A DNA stretch of 64,000 nucleotides, from NCBI GenBank assembly GCA_945876385.1, contig CAMCNU010000004.1, positions 1-64,000 of the forward strand. Reading direction: 5' to 3'. The notes under the pieces were generated by a model, which had not been told where the DNA came from, did not search any database, and saw only the letters and a program-made list of their open reading frames with translations. A program made the translations under genes and the position numbers. The stretch's first letter is position 1; each line of letters starts with the position of its first letter. This document shows, piece by piece, positions 1-6,162 of the stretch. This stretch comes from an uncultured Veillonellaceae bacterium. Lineage in GTDB: Bacteria; Bacillota; Negativicutes; Veillonellales; Negativicoccaceae.

Positions 1-16
1 TCTTGCGTACCGCTCC
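1..16 (-). tRNA. serine-type tRNA-like gene, 5' fragment cut by window edge
   Basis: These bases match the first 16 nucleotides of the two complete tRNA-like genes at 102-183 and 269-350, including the acceptor strand GGAGCGG. The rest lies outside the window. A TACAAT hexamer on the minus strand lies upstream at 34-39, as in the other copies. Confidence 0.5.
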
Positions 17-65
17 GTAACAAGTCTGTTCTGATTGTACGGGGCGGAGGGCAACTGTTTCGCCA

Positions 66-90
66 ATAAAAAAAGACAGCTTGCGCTGTC
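66..90 (-). terminator. terminator of tRNA-like gene copy 1
   Basis: Minus-strand hairpin with arms GACAGC/GCTGTC followed by seven T residues, a classic intrinsic terminator placed about 12 bases after the tRNA-like gene at 102-183. Confidence 0.85.
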
Positions 91-101
91 GATACGTCCG
101 G

Positions 102-183
102 CGGAGCGGGTGGGATTCGAGCCCACACGGGGTTCCGTCTAACGATTTAGCTCCGTCCGCATTCGCCTCTTGCGTACCGCTCC
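102..183 (-). tRNA. serine-type tRNA-like gene with abnormal anticodon loop, copy 1
   Basis: The minus strand folds as a class II (long variable arm) tRNA. There is a perfect 7-bp acceptor stem GGAGCGG/CCGCTCC, a 3-bp D stem CGC/GCG with a serine-like D loop, a variable arm ACGG/CCGT, a T arm GTGGG/CCCAC and discriminator G. The anticodon arm is odd. The best 5-bp stem (GACGG/TCGTT, two G-U pairs) leaves the loop AGCTAAA, which puts CTA at the anticodon with G instead of U at position 33; a GCT reading needs a 9-base loop. The 3' end reads CCG, not CCA, although all four ordinary tRNAs in this window encode CCA. It may be an unusual serine tRNA, a tRNA-derived regulator or a decaying gene. 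Confidence 0.6.
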
Positions 184-232
184 GTAACAAGTCTGTTCTG
201 ATTGTACGGGGCGGAGGGCAACCGTTTCGCCA

Positions 233-257
233 ATAAAAAAAGACAGCTTACGCTGTC
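233..257 (-). terminator. terminator of tRNA-like gene copy 2
   Basis: Same hairpin as at 66-90, with one loop difference, and a T tract on the minus strand. Confidence 0.85.
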
Positions 258-268
258 GATACGTCCGG

Positions 269-350
269 CGGAGCGGGTGGAATTCGAGCCCACACGGGGT
301 TCCGTCTAACGATTTAGCTCCGTCCACATTCGCCTCTTGCGTACCGCTCC
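269..350 (-). tRNA. serine-type tRNA-like gene with abnormal anticodon loop, copy 2
   Basis: Same fold as the gene at 102-183. It differs at two sites: the D stem has GTG in place of GCG, and the T stem has TCCAC in place of CCCAC. Both changes turn a G-C pair into G-U and keep the helix, which suggests the fold is under selection. The anticodon loop and the CCG end are identical. This copy lies directly behind the strong promoter at 368-396. Confidence 0.6.
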
Positions 351-367
351 GTAAAAAGTCTGTTCTT

Positions 368-396
368 ATTGTACGGGGCGACGGCTTTTTTGTCAA
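368..396 (-). promoter_or_regulatory. strong promoter of the tRNA-like array
   Basis: On the minus strand, TTGACA (391-396), a 17-base spacer and TACAAT (368-373), about 18 bases before the tRNA-like gene. The internal units keep TACAAT (201-206 and 34-39), but their -35 position reads CGAAAC, so only the first unit has a complete promoter. Confidence 0.85.
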
Positions 397-415
397 GTCA
401 ATTCTTGCAAGATAC

Positions 416-440
416 GAAAAAAGGACCTGCACGGTCCTTT
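416..440 (-). terminator. terminator of the tRNA-Asn-Glu-Val operon
   Basis: Minus-strand hairpin AAGGACC/GGTCCTT followed by TTTTTT, just after the tRNA-Val gene. Confidence 0.85.
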
Positions 441-447
441 TCGGAGA

Positions 448-523
<76 letters not shown>

Positions 524-527
524 ATAT

Positions 528-602
528 TGGTGACCCGTGGGGGAATCGAACCCCCGATACCGCCGTGAAAGGGCGGTGTCTTAACCGCTTGACCAACGGG
601 CC
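528..602 (-). tRNA. tRNA-Glu (TTC)
   Basis: A 75-base cloverleaf on the minus strand with anticodon loop CTTTCAC (anticodon TTC) and encoded ACCA. Four bases separate it from tRNA-Val. Confidence 0.97.
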
Positions 603-603
603 A

Positions 604-679
604 TGGCTCCCTGAGTAGGACTCGAACCTACGACCGATCGGTTAACAGCCGATTGCTCTACCGACTGAGCTATCAGGGA
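604..679 (-). tRNA. tRNA-Asn (GTT)
   Basis: A 76-base cloverleaf on the minus strand with acceptor TCCCTGA/TCAGGGA, anticodon loop CTGTTAA (anticodon GTT) and encoded GCCA. First gene of the operon. Confidence 0.97.
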
Positions 680-694
680 ATATGAACATATATT

Positions 695-723
695 ATTATA
701 GACAAGTCATCCGTAAATTGCAA
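695..723 (-). promoter_or_regulatory. promoter of the tRNA-Asn-Glu-Val operon
   Basis: On the minus strand, TTGCAA (718-723), a 17-base spacer and TATAAT (695-700), 15 bases before tRNA-Asn. The 200 bases between this promoter and the terminator at 900 hold no supportable gene. Confidence 0.8.
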
Positions 724-899
724 GCCTTTTTCTGACAAATGTGATGTTCCGCGACAAGTGACGCGCTGAATCACGTCCACCGCTCCACCTCGCGCGACGC
801 CCCCGTATCGTTACCATGGCACGCGTAACGCACGGGTGCGCAACGCCGCGGTGACTGCCTTGTTCTTCGTTTCGGCAAACAGGTATCCGCCGGACAACA

Positions 900-928
900 G
901 AAAACGGCCGCCCGTGGCGGCCGTTTTC
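900..928 (-). terminator. terminator of the amino-acid ABC operon
   Basis: Long perfect hairpin, GAAAACGGCCGCC and its complement around a 3-base loop, with T residues on the minus strand. It lies directly after the ATPase gene. Confidence 0.8.
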
Positions 929-945
929 TCCGTGTGTATAGGTGT

Positions 946-1710
946 TCAGCGTTCGCCGATCATCGACGACAAAAACGTCTGTGTACGTTCTTGCTGCGGC
1001 CGGTCGAATATCTCGTCCGGCGTGCCTTCTTCGGCGACGGTACCGTCGACCATAAACAGCACACGGTCGGCGACGCGCCGTGCAAAATTCATCTCATGCG
1101 TGACGATAATCATCGTCATTTTTTCTTCCGCCAGGCGTTGAATGGTCTTGAGCACTTCGCCGGTCAGCTCCGGGTCCAGTGCCGAGGTCGGTTCGTCAAA
1201 GAGCATAATCTCCGGCTCCATGACCAGCGCGCGGGCAATCGCCACCCGCTGTTTCTGGCCGCCGGACAGACGGCTCGGATAGACGTCGCGTTTGGCGTAG
1301 AGCCCGACGCGTTCGAGTTGCGCTTCCGCCTGCGGCCGGATGTCTTCCTTACTGCGGCCTTGGACGACCTGCGGCGCAATCATGAGATTGTCCAGCACGG
1401 TCATATGCGGAAACAGGTTAAACTGCTGAAAGACCATGCCCATTTTCCCGCAAATCCGCCGCAACGTGCCGGCATCGGCATAGCGACTGCCCGTCGGCGT
1501 ATCTTGCGCCAATACGTCACCGTCGACGCGTATCGTCCCGCGATCGATGGTTTCCAGGTGGCACAGACAGCGCAAAAATGTACTTTTGCCGCTGCCGGAC
1601 GGCCCGATAATCGACGTGACGCCGCCGCGTTCGCGAGTCAGACTGCACCCGCGCAGGACTTCGCCCGCGCCGAACGATTTGTGAATGTCGTGCATTTCAA
1701 TACAAGCCAT
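946..1710 (-). CDS. polar amino-acid ABC transporter ATP-binding protein
   Basis: ATPase of a polar amino-acid importer (GlnQ/ArtP/HisP type), 254 residues, acting at the inner face of the cytoplasmic membrane. It shows Walker A GPSGSGKST near residue 38, signature LSGGQKQR, Walker B IMLFDEPTSALDP and the H-loop VTHE. The ATG at 1710 is preferred over a GTG at 1716 because AGGAG lies 9 bases upstream of the ATG. It is the last gene of a three-gene operon and starts just after the permease stop. The exact amino acid cannot be read from the sequence. Confidence 0.95.
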   Translation of the reverse strand: MACIEMHDIHKSFGAGEVLRGCSLTRERGGVTSIIGPSGSGKSTFLRCLCHLETIDRGTIRVDGDVLAQDTPTGSRYADAGTLRRICGKMGMVFQQFNLFPHMTVLDNLMIAPQVVQGRSKEDIRPQAEAQLERVGLYAKRDVYPSRLSGGQKQRVAIARALVMEPEIMLFDEPTSALDPELTGEVLKTIQRLAEEKMTMIIVTHEMNFARRVADRVLFMVDGTVAEEGTPDEIFDRPQQERTQTFLSSMIGER

Positions 1711-1716
1711 GACCAC

Positions 1717-2370
1717 CTACTCCTCGTATACCGCATAATGCCGTTCGAGCCGTGTCAAGAGGCGCGTCAGGACAAAGGTACAGAACAAATAAATCACACC
1801 CGCGACAAAGAATGCCGTCGTGTCGAAATCCCGTTGGACGACACTGCGCGTCATCCGCATGAGATCATTCATCGCCAAGACGTAAACCAGCGAGGTGTCT
1901 TTCAACAGCGTGATGGTTTCATTGCCGACCGGCGCCAGCACCCGCTTGACCACTTGCGGCAAGATGATATGCCGCATCGTCTGCCCGTAGGTCATTCCGA
2001 GGACTTTGGCACCTTCGTACTGCCCGCGGGAAATCGACTGAATCCCGCCGCGGAATATCTCCGCAAAATACGCGGCATAGTTGGCGACAAACGCAATCAT
2101 CGCCGCGGTAAAGTCGCCGAATTGGACTTCGATGCCCGGAAGCAGCGGCAAGCCGTAATAGATAAACAATATCTGCAGCATCAGCGGCGTCCCGCGCATT
2201 ACGTAGATGTAGGTCGCGACCGCGTCGCGTACCACCCGCAGGCGGCTGAGGCGAAAAATCGCCAACAGCACCCCCAGCGGCAACGACAGTACAATCGTCA
2301 GAAAAAAGATTTCTCCCGTTACGATGAGCCCCGAAAGCAATGTCGGGAGAATCGACACGATATATTCCAT
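1717..2370 (-). CDS. polar amino-acid ABC transporter permease
   Basis: Inner-membrane permease of the HisM/GlnP family, about 217 residues with around five membrane segments. The EAA-type loop, with GAKVLGMTYGQTMRHIILPQ, contacts the ATPase. The ATG at 2370 follows an AGGAGG by an unusually long 13-14 bases; a TTG codon at 2373 is the alternative. It ends in TAG. It lies between the binding protein and ATPase genes on the same strand, so all three are almost certainly co-transcribed. Confidence 0.95.
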   Translation of the reverse strand: MEYIVSILPTLLSGLIVTGEIFFLTIVLSLPLGVLLAIFRLSRLRVVRDAVATYIYVMRGTPLMLQILFIYYGLPLLPGIEVQFGDFTAAMIAFVANYAAYFAEIFRGGIQSISRGQYEGAKVLGMTYGQTMRHIILPQVVKRVLAPVGNETITLLKDTSLVYVLAMNDLMRMTRSVVQRDFDTTAFFVAGVIYLFCTFVLTRLLTRLERHYAVYEE

Positions 2371-2389
2371 CAACGCTGATTAGACCTCC

Positions 2390-3184
2390 TTAGTTGTGGT
2401 TCATGACATCGCGGCCGAACCACTTGTCACCGAGTGCGGCACCCGTGCCGTCCGCACGAATCTCGGCGATTGCCTTGTCGATGACTTCTTTCAGTTTGGC
2501 ATCGTCCTTACGCATGCCCACGCCGTATTCTTCCGTCGCCAACGTTTCCGGCAATTCCTTGAATACGCCCGGTTTCTTCGTCATGTAGTAGCGCCCGACG
2601 ACACCGTCCACCAGTACCGCATCCACACGGCCGATTTCCAAATCCATCAGCGCATCCGTGTATACGCCGTACAGACGCAATTCCTTGAACGATTTTTGCA
2701 ACTCCGGCTGTTTGGCCAGCGCATCGATTCCCGTACCGCCTTCCTGCGTGGCGACGGTCTTGCCCGCCAGATCGTTAATCGCCGCCATGTCGCTGCGGTC
2801 GGCCAAAGTCACGATAATCTGGTCATTATACATGTACGTTTCCGAGAACAAAATCTTTTCCTTGCGCTGCGGCGTAATCGTCAATCCGTTCCACAGCAAA
2901 TCGACCCGCTTGGCGGCCAGTTCCGCTTCTTTCGTGGACCAGTCGATTCCCTTGAATTCCATCTCGATACCGACACGCTTGCCGACTTCTTTCGCCAGCT
3001 CGATATCAAATCCCGTCAACTCGCCGCTTTCATCGCGAAATCCCATCGGCGGGAAATTGTCGTCCAAACCGACAACGACCTTTTGCGGCAATTCCTTCGG
3101 TGCGGTATCGCCGCCGCAACCGGCGAGCACGCCGACGACTCCCAATCCGAGCAACGCCGTCACCGCTAATTTTTTCCAATTCAT
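2390..3184 (-). CDS. polar amino-acid ABC transporter substrate-binding lipoprotein
   Basis: Periplasmic binding protein of the bacterial SBP family 3, 264 residues. The start MNWKKLAV follows a good AGGAGG and opens a lipoprotein signal with lipobox LAGC; the upstream extension to 3241 lacks signal-peptide character. Family features include GLDDNFPPMGF at the start of the mature domain, FDIELAKEVGKR, and IDWSTKEAEL before the first hinge. It feeds ligand to the permease and ATPase encoded downstream. The promoter at 3267-3295 carries an inverted repeat. Confidence 0.95.
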   Translation of the reverse strand: MNWKKLAVTALLGLGVVGVLAGCGGDTAPKELPQKVVVGLDDNFPPMGFRDESGELTGFDIELAKEVGKRVGIEMEFKGIDWSTKEAELAAKRVDLLWNGLTITPQRKEKILFSETYMYNDQIIVTLADRSDMAAINDLAGKTVATQEGGTGIDALAKQPELQKSFKELRLYGVYTDALMDLEIGRVDAVLVDGVVGRYYMTKKPGVFKELPETLATEEYGVGMRKDDAKLKEVIDKAIAEIRADGTGAALGDKWFGRDVMNHN

Positions 3185-3266
3185 GGCACTGACCTCCTGT
3201 CTTGACACCCTTCGGCAACCGTGCCGCCCCACGGCGCTCACGCTGCCTCTTCCGTTGATAGTTACC

Positions 3267-3296
3267 AGTATACTTTACTTAGGTAAAAAAGTAAAG
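3267..3296 (-). promoter_or_regulatory. promoter with overlapping inverted repeat (putative operator)
   Basis: On the minus strand, TTTACT (3290-3295), 17 bases, TATACT (3267-3272). The inverted repeat CTTTACT-10 bases-AGTAAAG (3273-3296) fills the spacer and overlaps the -35, the expected place for a repressor site controlling the amino-acid importer. The promoter is seen; the operator role is inferred. Confidence 0.65.
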
Positions 3297-3357
3297 GGGT
3301 AAATTGAAATTTATTTTTCGCGGCGTGTCGTACTCCGTTATTTCTGTTTCCCTCTAC

Positions 3358-3386
3358 TTGTATCCCTATTTGCCAAAGCGTATAAT
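3358..3386 (+). promoter_or_regulatory. promoter of the secreted protein gene at 3432
   Basis: TTGTAT (3358-3363), a 17-base spacer and TATAAT (3381-3386), followed by the ribosome site AGGAGGGG close to the ATG at 3432. Confidence 0.75.
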
Positions 3387-3431
3387 ATAGCATGAATGTA
3401 ATTCTCATGAAGCCCAAGAGGAGGGGATTCG

Positions 3432-4040
3432 ATGTCGATTTGGAAACAACTGTTTTGTGCCTGTGCGCTCGTACTCTGCGCCGCACTCGGCACGGTCGCC
3501 GGTGCCCATGACGGCGCGGCGCAACCGCGTGTGATGACACTCGTCTGGATCAGCCCGGGACTGGTCAGCGACGAAACCAAAACCCGCGATTTGATTAACG
3601 ACGCCCTGCGGCAAAAGCTGGCGGCCTATCCGGTCGAAGTGCTCGATGCCGATCGCAGTCAGGAAATGTTTGACGAGTTTTTGATGGAAAACGACCTGAC
3701 GCCGGACGATGACAGCCACAGCCGCGGTTTTCTGCCGAAAAAAGACTACTTGCGGGCACTGGCGGAAGAATCAGGCGCGGACTATGTACTCTATATCAAT
3801 ACGCGAATTACCGATGAAAAGGTCAAAGCGGCCTGGCTCAGCTGGGCGGGATTCAAGTACGAAGTGTCCACCCTCTTCAATGTCCTGCTCTACTCGGTCA
3901 AAGGCCACAAATACATCATCAATCAGAAAGTCTCCGTCAAGGAAAATGCGGCGGGTACCAGCAGTACGGAGCGCGCATTCAACAAATCCTGCGAGACGTT
4001 TGCCAAAAAACATCTGGACTTGTCCGAAGTGCCGTTCTGA
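3432..4040 (+). CDS. secreted protein of unknown function
   Basis: A 202-residue protein I do not recognise. A signal peptide is clear: a short basic N-terminus, a hydrophobic stretch from residue 8 to about 22, and a likely cut after AGAHD-type residues. It is therefore exported, probably to the periplasm. The mature part is mixed alpha/beta-looking, with no cysteine pair and no recognised motif; it contains ESGADYVLYINTRI, a pattern like the core of periplasmic proteins that assemble around strands. It is monocistronic, with its own promoter and terminator. A tryptophan-rich patch near residues 135-142 (AAWLSWAGF) may contact membrane or lipid, which is speculation. Confidence 0.85.
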   Translation: MSIWKQLFCACALVLCAALGTVAGAHDGAAQPRVMTLVWISPGLVSDETKTRDLINDALRQKLAAYPVEVLDADRSQEMFDEFLMENDLTPDDDSHSRGFLPKKDYLRALAEESGADYVLYINTRITDEKVKAAWLSWAGFKYEVSTLFNVLLYSVKGHKYIINQKVSVKENAAGTSSTERAFNKSCETFAKKHLDLSEVPF

Positions 4041-4048
4041 CCGATTCA

Positions 4049-4073
4049 CGCCTGCACCTGCAGGCGTTTTTTT
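4049..4073 (+). terminator. terminator after the secreted protein gene
   Basis: Hairpin CGCCTGCA/TGCAGGCG followed by seven T residues, 8 bases after the stop codon. Confidence 0.9.
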
Positions 4074-4088
4074 CTGCCGCGACAGGCA

Positions 4089-4116
4089 TTGACAACGACG
4101 CCCTCTCTGCTATGAT
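4089..4116 (+). promoter_or_regulatory. promoter of the small membrane protein gene
   Basis: TTGACA (4089-4094), a 16-base spacer and TATGAT (4111-4116), with TGC directly before the -10 as an extended element. Confidence 0.8.
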
Positions 4117-4146
4117 GAAGGTAACACAACGAAGGAGGGACACGCG

Positions 4147-4275
4147 ATGAAGTTGCTCAAGCTCATCCTATGTGCCGTAGCGGGGTCCTTCATTTTTATC
4201 ATCACGGTCATGTTCGCCGTTTGCGGCGCTTTCGATGCCGACGACGGCGAGATGCTCGCCCTGTGGGATGAATAA
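4147..4275 (+). CDS. small single-pass membrane protein, 42 residues
   Basis: A short open frame with its own promoter (4089), a strong GAAGGAGG ribosome site 8 bases before the ATG and a following terminator. The product starts MKLLKLIL, has one hydrophobic segment from about residue 4 to 29 (with two cysteines), and ends in an acidic tail rich in Asp and Glu. The topology could be a membrane anchor or an uncleaved signal. No family is recognised. The full set of expression signals is the argument that it is a real gene rather than chance. Confidence 0.7.
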   Translation: MKLLKLILCAVAGSFIFIITVMFAVCGAFDADDGEMLALWDE

Positions 4276-4296
4276 CCGCATAGACGGCATGTAACA

Positions 4297-4328
4297 CAAA
4301 ACGCACGGACCCGCGTCCGTGCGTTTTG
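4297..4328. terminator. bidirectional terminator between small protein and purine operon
   Basis: Perfect 14-bp stem CAAAACGCACGGAC with a 4-base loop; the A and T ends allow it to work on both strands. It closes the small membrane protein gene (+) and the purine operon (-). Confidence 0.85.
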
Positions 4329-4348
4329 TCATATTCACCGTATCGTTG

Positions 4349-4864
4349 TCATTGCCAAGCCTGCATGAGCAGCACCGCCACCAGGTAGACCCACACGCCG
4401 ACCGCGATGACCAGTTTCGTCACGGTACCGACGAGCTGTGCCACTGTCGCGCTCCACGCGACCTCCCGCGCCTGCAGGGCGTCACGCCGCTCCCGCAGGA
4501 CACTGATAAATGCCGCCGTAAAGACGCCCGCCAAGAGCCCGACGAGCGAACCGACAATCGGAAGTATCGCACTGCCGACAAGGCCGCCGAGAATTCCGCC
4601 GCCGACCGTCCACCATTGCGTCCGTCGGCTCGCACGGGCACGCGACGCACCGATCATGCCCGCCACCGCCTCGATGACCTCGCCCAAGAGCAACGCCCCC
4701 ACGAGCCACGCCGTCTCCCGACTGCCGAGCCAGGCAAAGTCCGTCAGCCAACCGAAGAGCGGCAAGACGAGCATCATGGCGTAGTTGCCCGGCAATCCCG
4801 CCGCCGTCGCCACGATACAGATAAAGACCAGCAATGCGACCAATATCGCCCAGATGACACTCAT
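4349..4864 (-). CDS. DUF456 family membrane protein
   Basis: A 171-residue integral membrane protein that looks like the DUF456 family: hydrophobic segments near 5-25, 30-50 and 55-72, a Gly-rich core (GGGILGGLVGSAILP, about 88-102) and a hydrophobic C-terminus. Function is unknown in the family. Its ATG overlaps the purD stop (ATGA at 4861-4864), so it is translated as the last gene of the purine operon. This coupling is seen; a role in purine metabolism is only suggested by position. Confidence 0.85.
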   Translation of the reverse strand: MSVIWAILVALLVFICIVATAAGLPGNYAMMLVLPLFGWLTDFAWLGSRETAWLVGALLLGEVIEAVAGMIGASRARASRRTQWWTVGGGILGGLVGSAILPIVGSLVGLLAGVFTAAFISVLRERRDALQAREVAWSATVAQLVGTVTKLVIAVGVWVYLVAVLLMQAWQ

Positions 4865-6138
4865 CGCGCAAGCCGTTCCAATTCGTCGTCGGCAATATCC
4901 GCCCGGTATTGCATCCCTTCAAACTCAATCTTGCCGAGCGCATCATACGCCGCATTCTTGGCCGCGGCGATGCTTTCCCGCACGGCGACGACATTGAGGA
5001 CACGCCCGCCGTCCGTGCAATACACGTCGTCAATCAAACGCGTCGCGGCATGGCAAAGATGGACATCCGGATACGCCGACACCTTGTCCAAGCCTTTGAT
5101 TCGGTCTCCCTTGTACACCTGCTGCGGATAGCCGAACGAGGCCAGCACTACGCAGACGGCCGCACCGTCACGCCAGCGCAGCTGCACGTCGGCCAGATGA
5201 CCGTCCATGATTTGCTGCAGGACTTCACCCAAATCGTTCTCCATGAGCGGCAGCAATACCTGCGCCTCCGGATCGCCGAAACGGCAATTGAATTCGACCA
5301 CCTTGGGACCGTCCGCCGTCAGCATCAATCCCGCGTACAACACGCCGCGGAACGGGCAACCTTCCGCCACCAGCGCGCGCGCCGTCGGCTTCAGTATCCG
5401 CTCGACCGCCGCCTGATACTCCTCGTCGCTCATCGACACCGGCGCAATCGAGCCCATACCGCCCGTATTCGGGCCTTCGTTATTATCTCCGAGCCGCTTG
5501 TAATCCTGCGCGGGAATCAACGGCACGACCGTTTCCCCGTCCACGAACGCCAGCAAGCTGACTTCGCGGCCTTCCATAAATTCTTCAATGATAATCCGAC
5601 TGCCCGCATTGCCGAACTTGCGATCGCGCAGCATGACATCAATCGCCGCCTGTGCGTCCGCATTGTCCTTGGCAATGATGACGCCTTTTCCCTGTGCCAG
5701 ACCGTCCGCCTTAATCACAAAGGGCGAGGGCTTTCGCACCAAGTACGTCTTGGCGCGGGCGGGATGCGTAAACGACGCGAATCCCGCCGTCGGAATGTCG
5801 TATTTTTTCATCAATTCCTTGGCAAAGACTTTGGAACTTTCGATGCGGGCAGCCGCTTTCGTCGGCCCGAAGGCCGCAATCCCGCGCGCAGTCAAGACAT
5901 CGACAATCCCTTGCACCAACGGCGCTTCATTACCGACAATCACCAAATCCGGCTGTTGTTTTTCGATAATATCCGCCAGCTCTTCCGCATTGCTCCACGT
6001 CACGGGCAAGCTTTCCGCGGCGCCGCGCATACCGCTCCCGCCCGGAATCGCGACGATTTCGTCGACTTGACTGCTCTGTTGTAATTTCAGCGCCAGCGCG
6101 TGCTCGCGTCCGCCGCCTCCGATCAACACTACCTTCAT
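4861..6138 (-). CDS. purD: phosphoribosylamine-glycine ligase (GAR synthetase)
   Basis: Second step of IMP synthesis: joins glycine to phosphoribosylamine using ATP. The 425-residue length is normal. The N-terminal GGGGREHAL and the ATP-grasp segment with GLAQGKGV, the EGREVSLLAF stretch and NCRFGDPEAQ are diagnostic. It is the eighth gene of the operon and lies 24 bases after purH. Confidence 0.98.
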   Translation of the reverse strand: MKVVLIGGGGREHALALKLQQSSQVDEIVAIPGGSGMRGAAESLPVTWSNAEELADIIEKQQPDLVIVGNEAPLVQGIVDVLTARGIAAFGPTKAAARIESSKVFAKELMKKYDIPTAGFASFTHPARAKTYLVRKPSPFVIKADGLAQGKGVIIAKDNADAQAAIDVMLRDRKFGNAGSRIIIEEFMEGREVSLLAFVDGETVVPLIPAQDYKRLGDNNEGPNTGGMGSIAPVSMSDEEYQAAVERILKPTARALVAEGCPFRGVLYAGLMLTADGPKVVEFNCRFGDPEAQVLLPLMENDLGEVLQQIMDGHLADVQLRWRDGAAVCVVLASFGYPQQVYKGDRIKGLDKVSAYPDVHLCHAATRLIDDVYCTDGGRVLNVVAVRESIAAAKNAAYDALGKIEFEGMQYRADIADDELERLAR

Positions 6139-6162
6139 GCTTCTTGCCCGTCCTTTCTGTTC

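Larger units (their letters stand above)
1..385. repeat. tandem 167-bp cassette array with tRNA-like genes
   Basis: The same 167-bp unit begins at 1, 168 and 335; the third copy breaks off near 385. Each complete unit carries, on the minus strand, a tRNA-like gene, a hairpin terminator and a TACAAT hexamer. Copies differ at only a few positions. The array probably continues to the left of the window, because the copy at 1-16 is only the 5' end of another tRNA-like gene. The tandem layout is seen directly; origin by unequal duplication is inferred. Confidence 0.9.

Noticed and set aside
1-385. CRISPR-like repeats
   Set aside because: The units are 167 bp, contain tRNA folds and terminators, and have no spacers between short repeats.
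934-2379. A plus-strand open frame of 481 codons across the amino-acid ABC operon
   Set aside because: It is antisense to two clearly conserved genes, lacks a ribosome site, and has the His/Arg/Gln-rich composition typical of the reverse reading of GC-rich genes.
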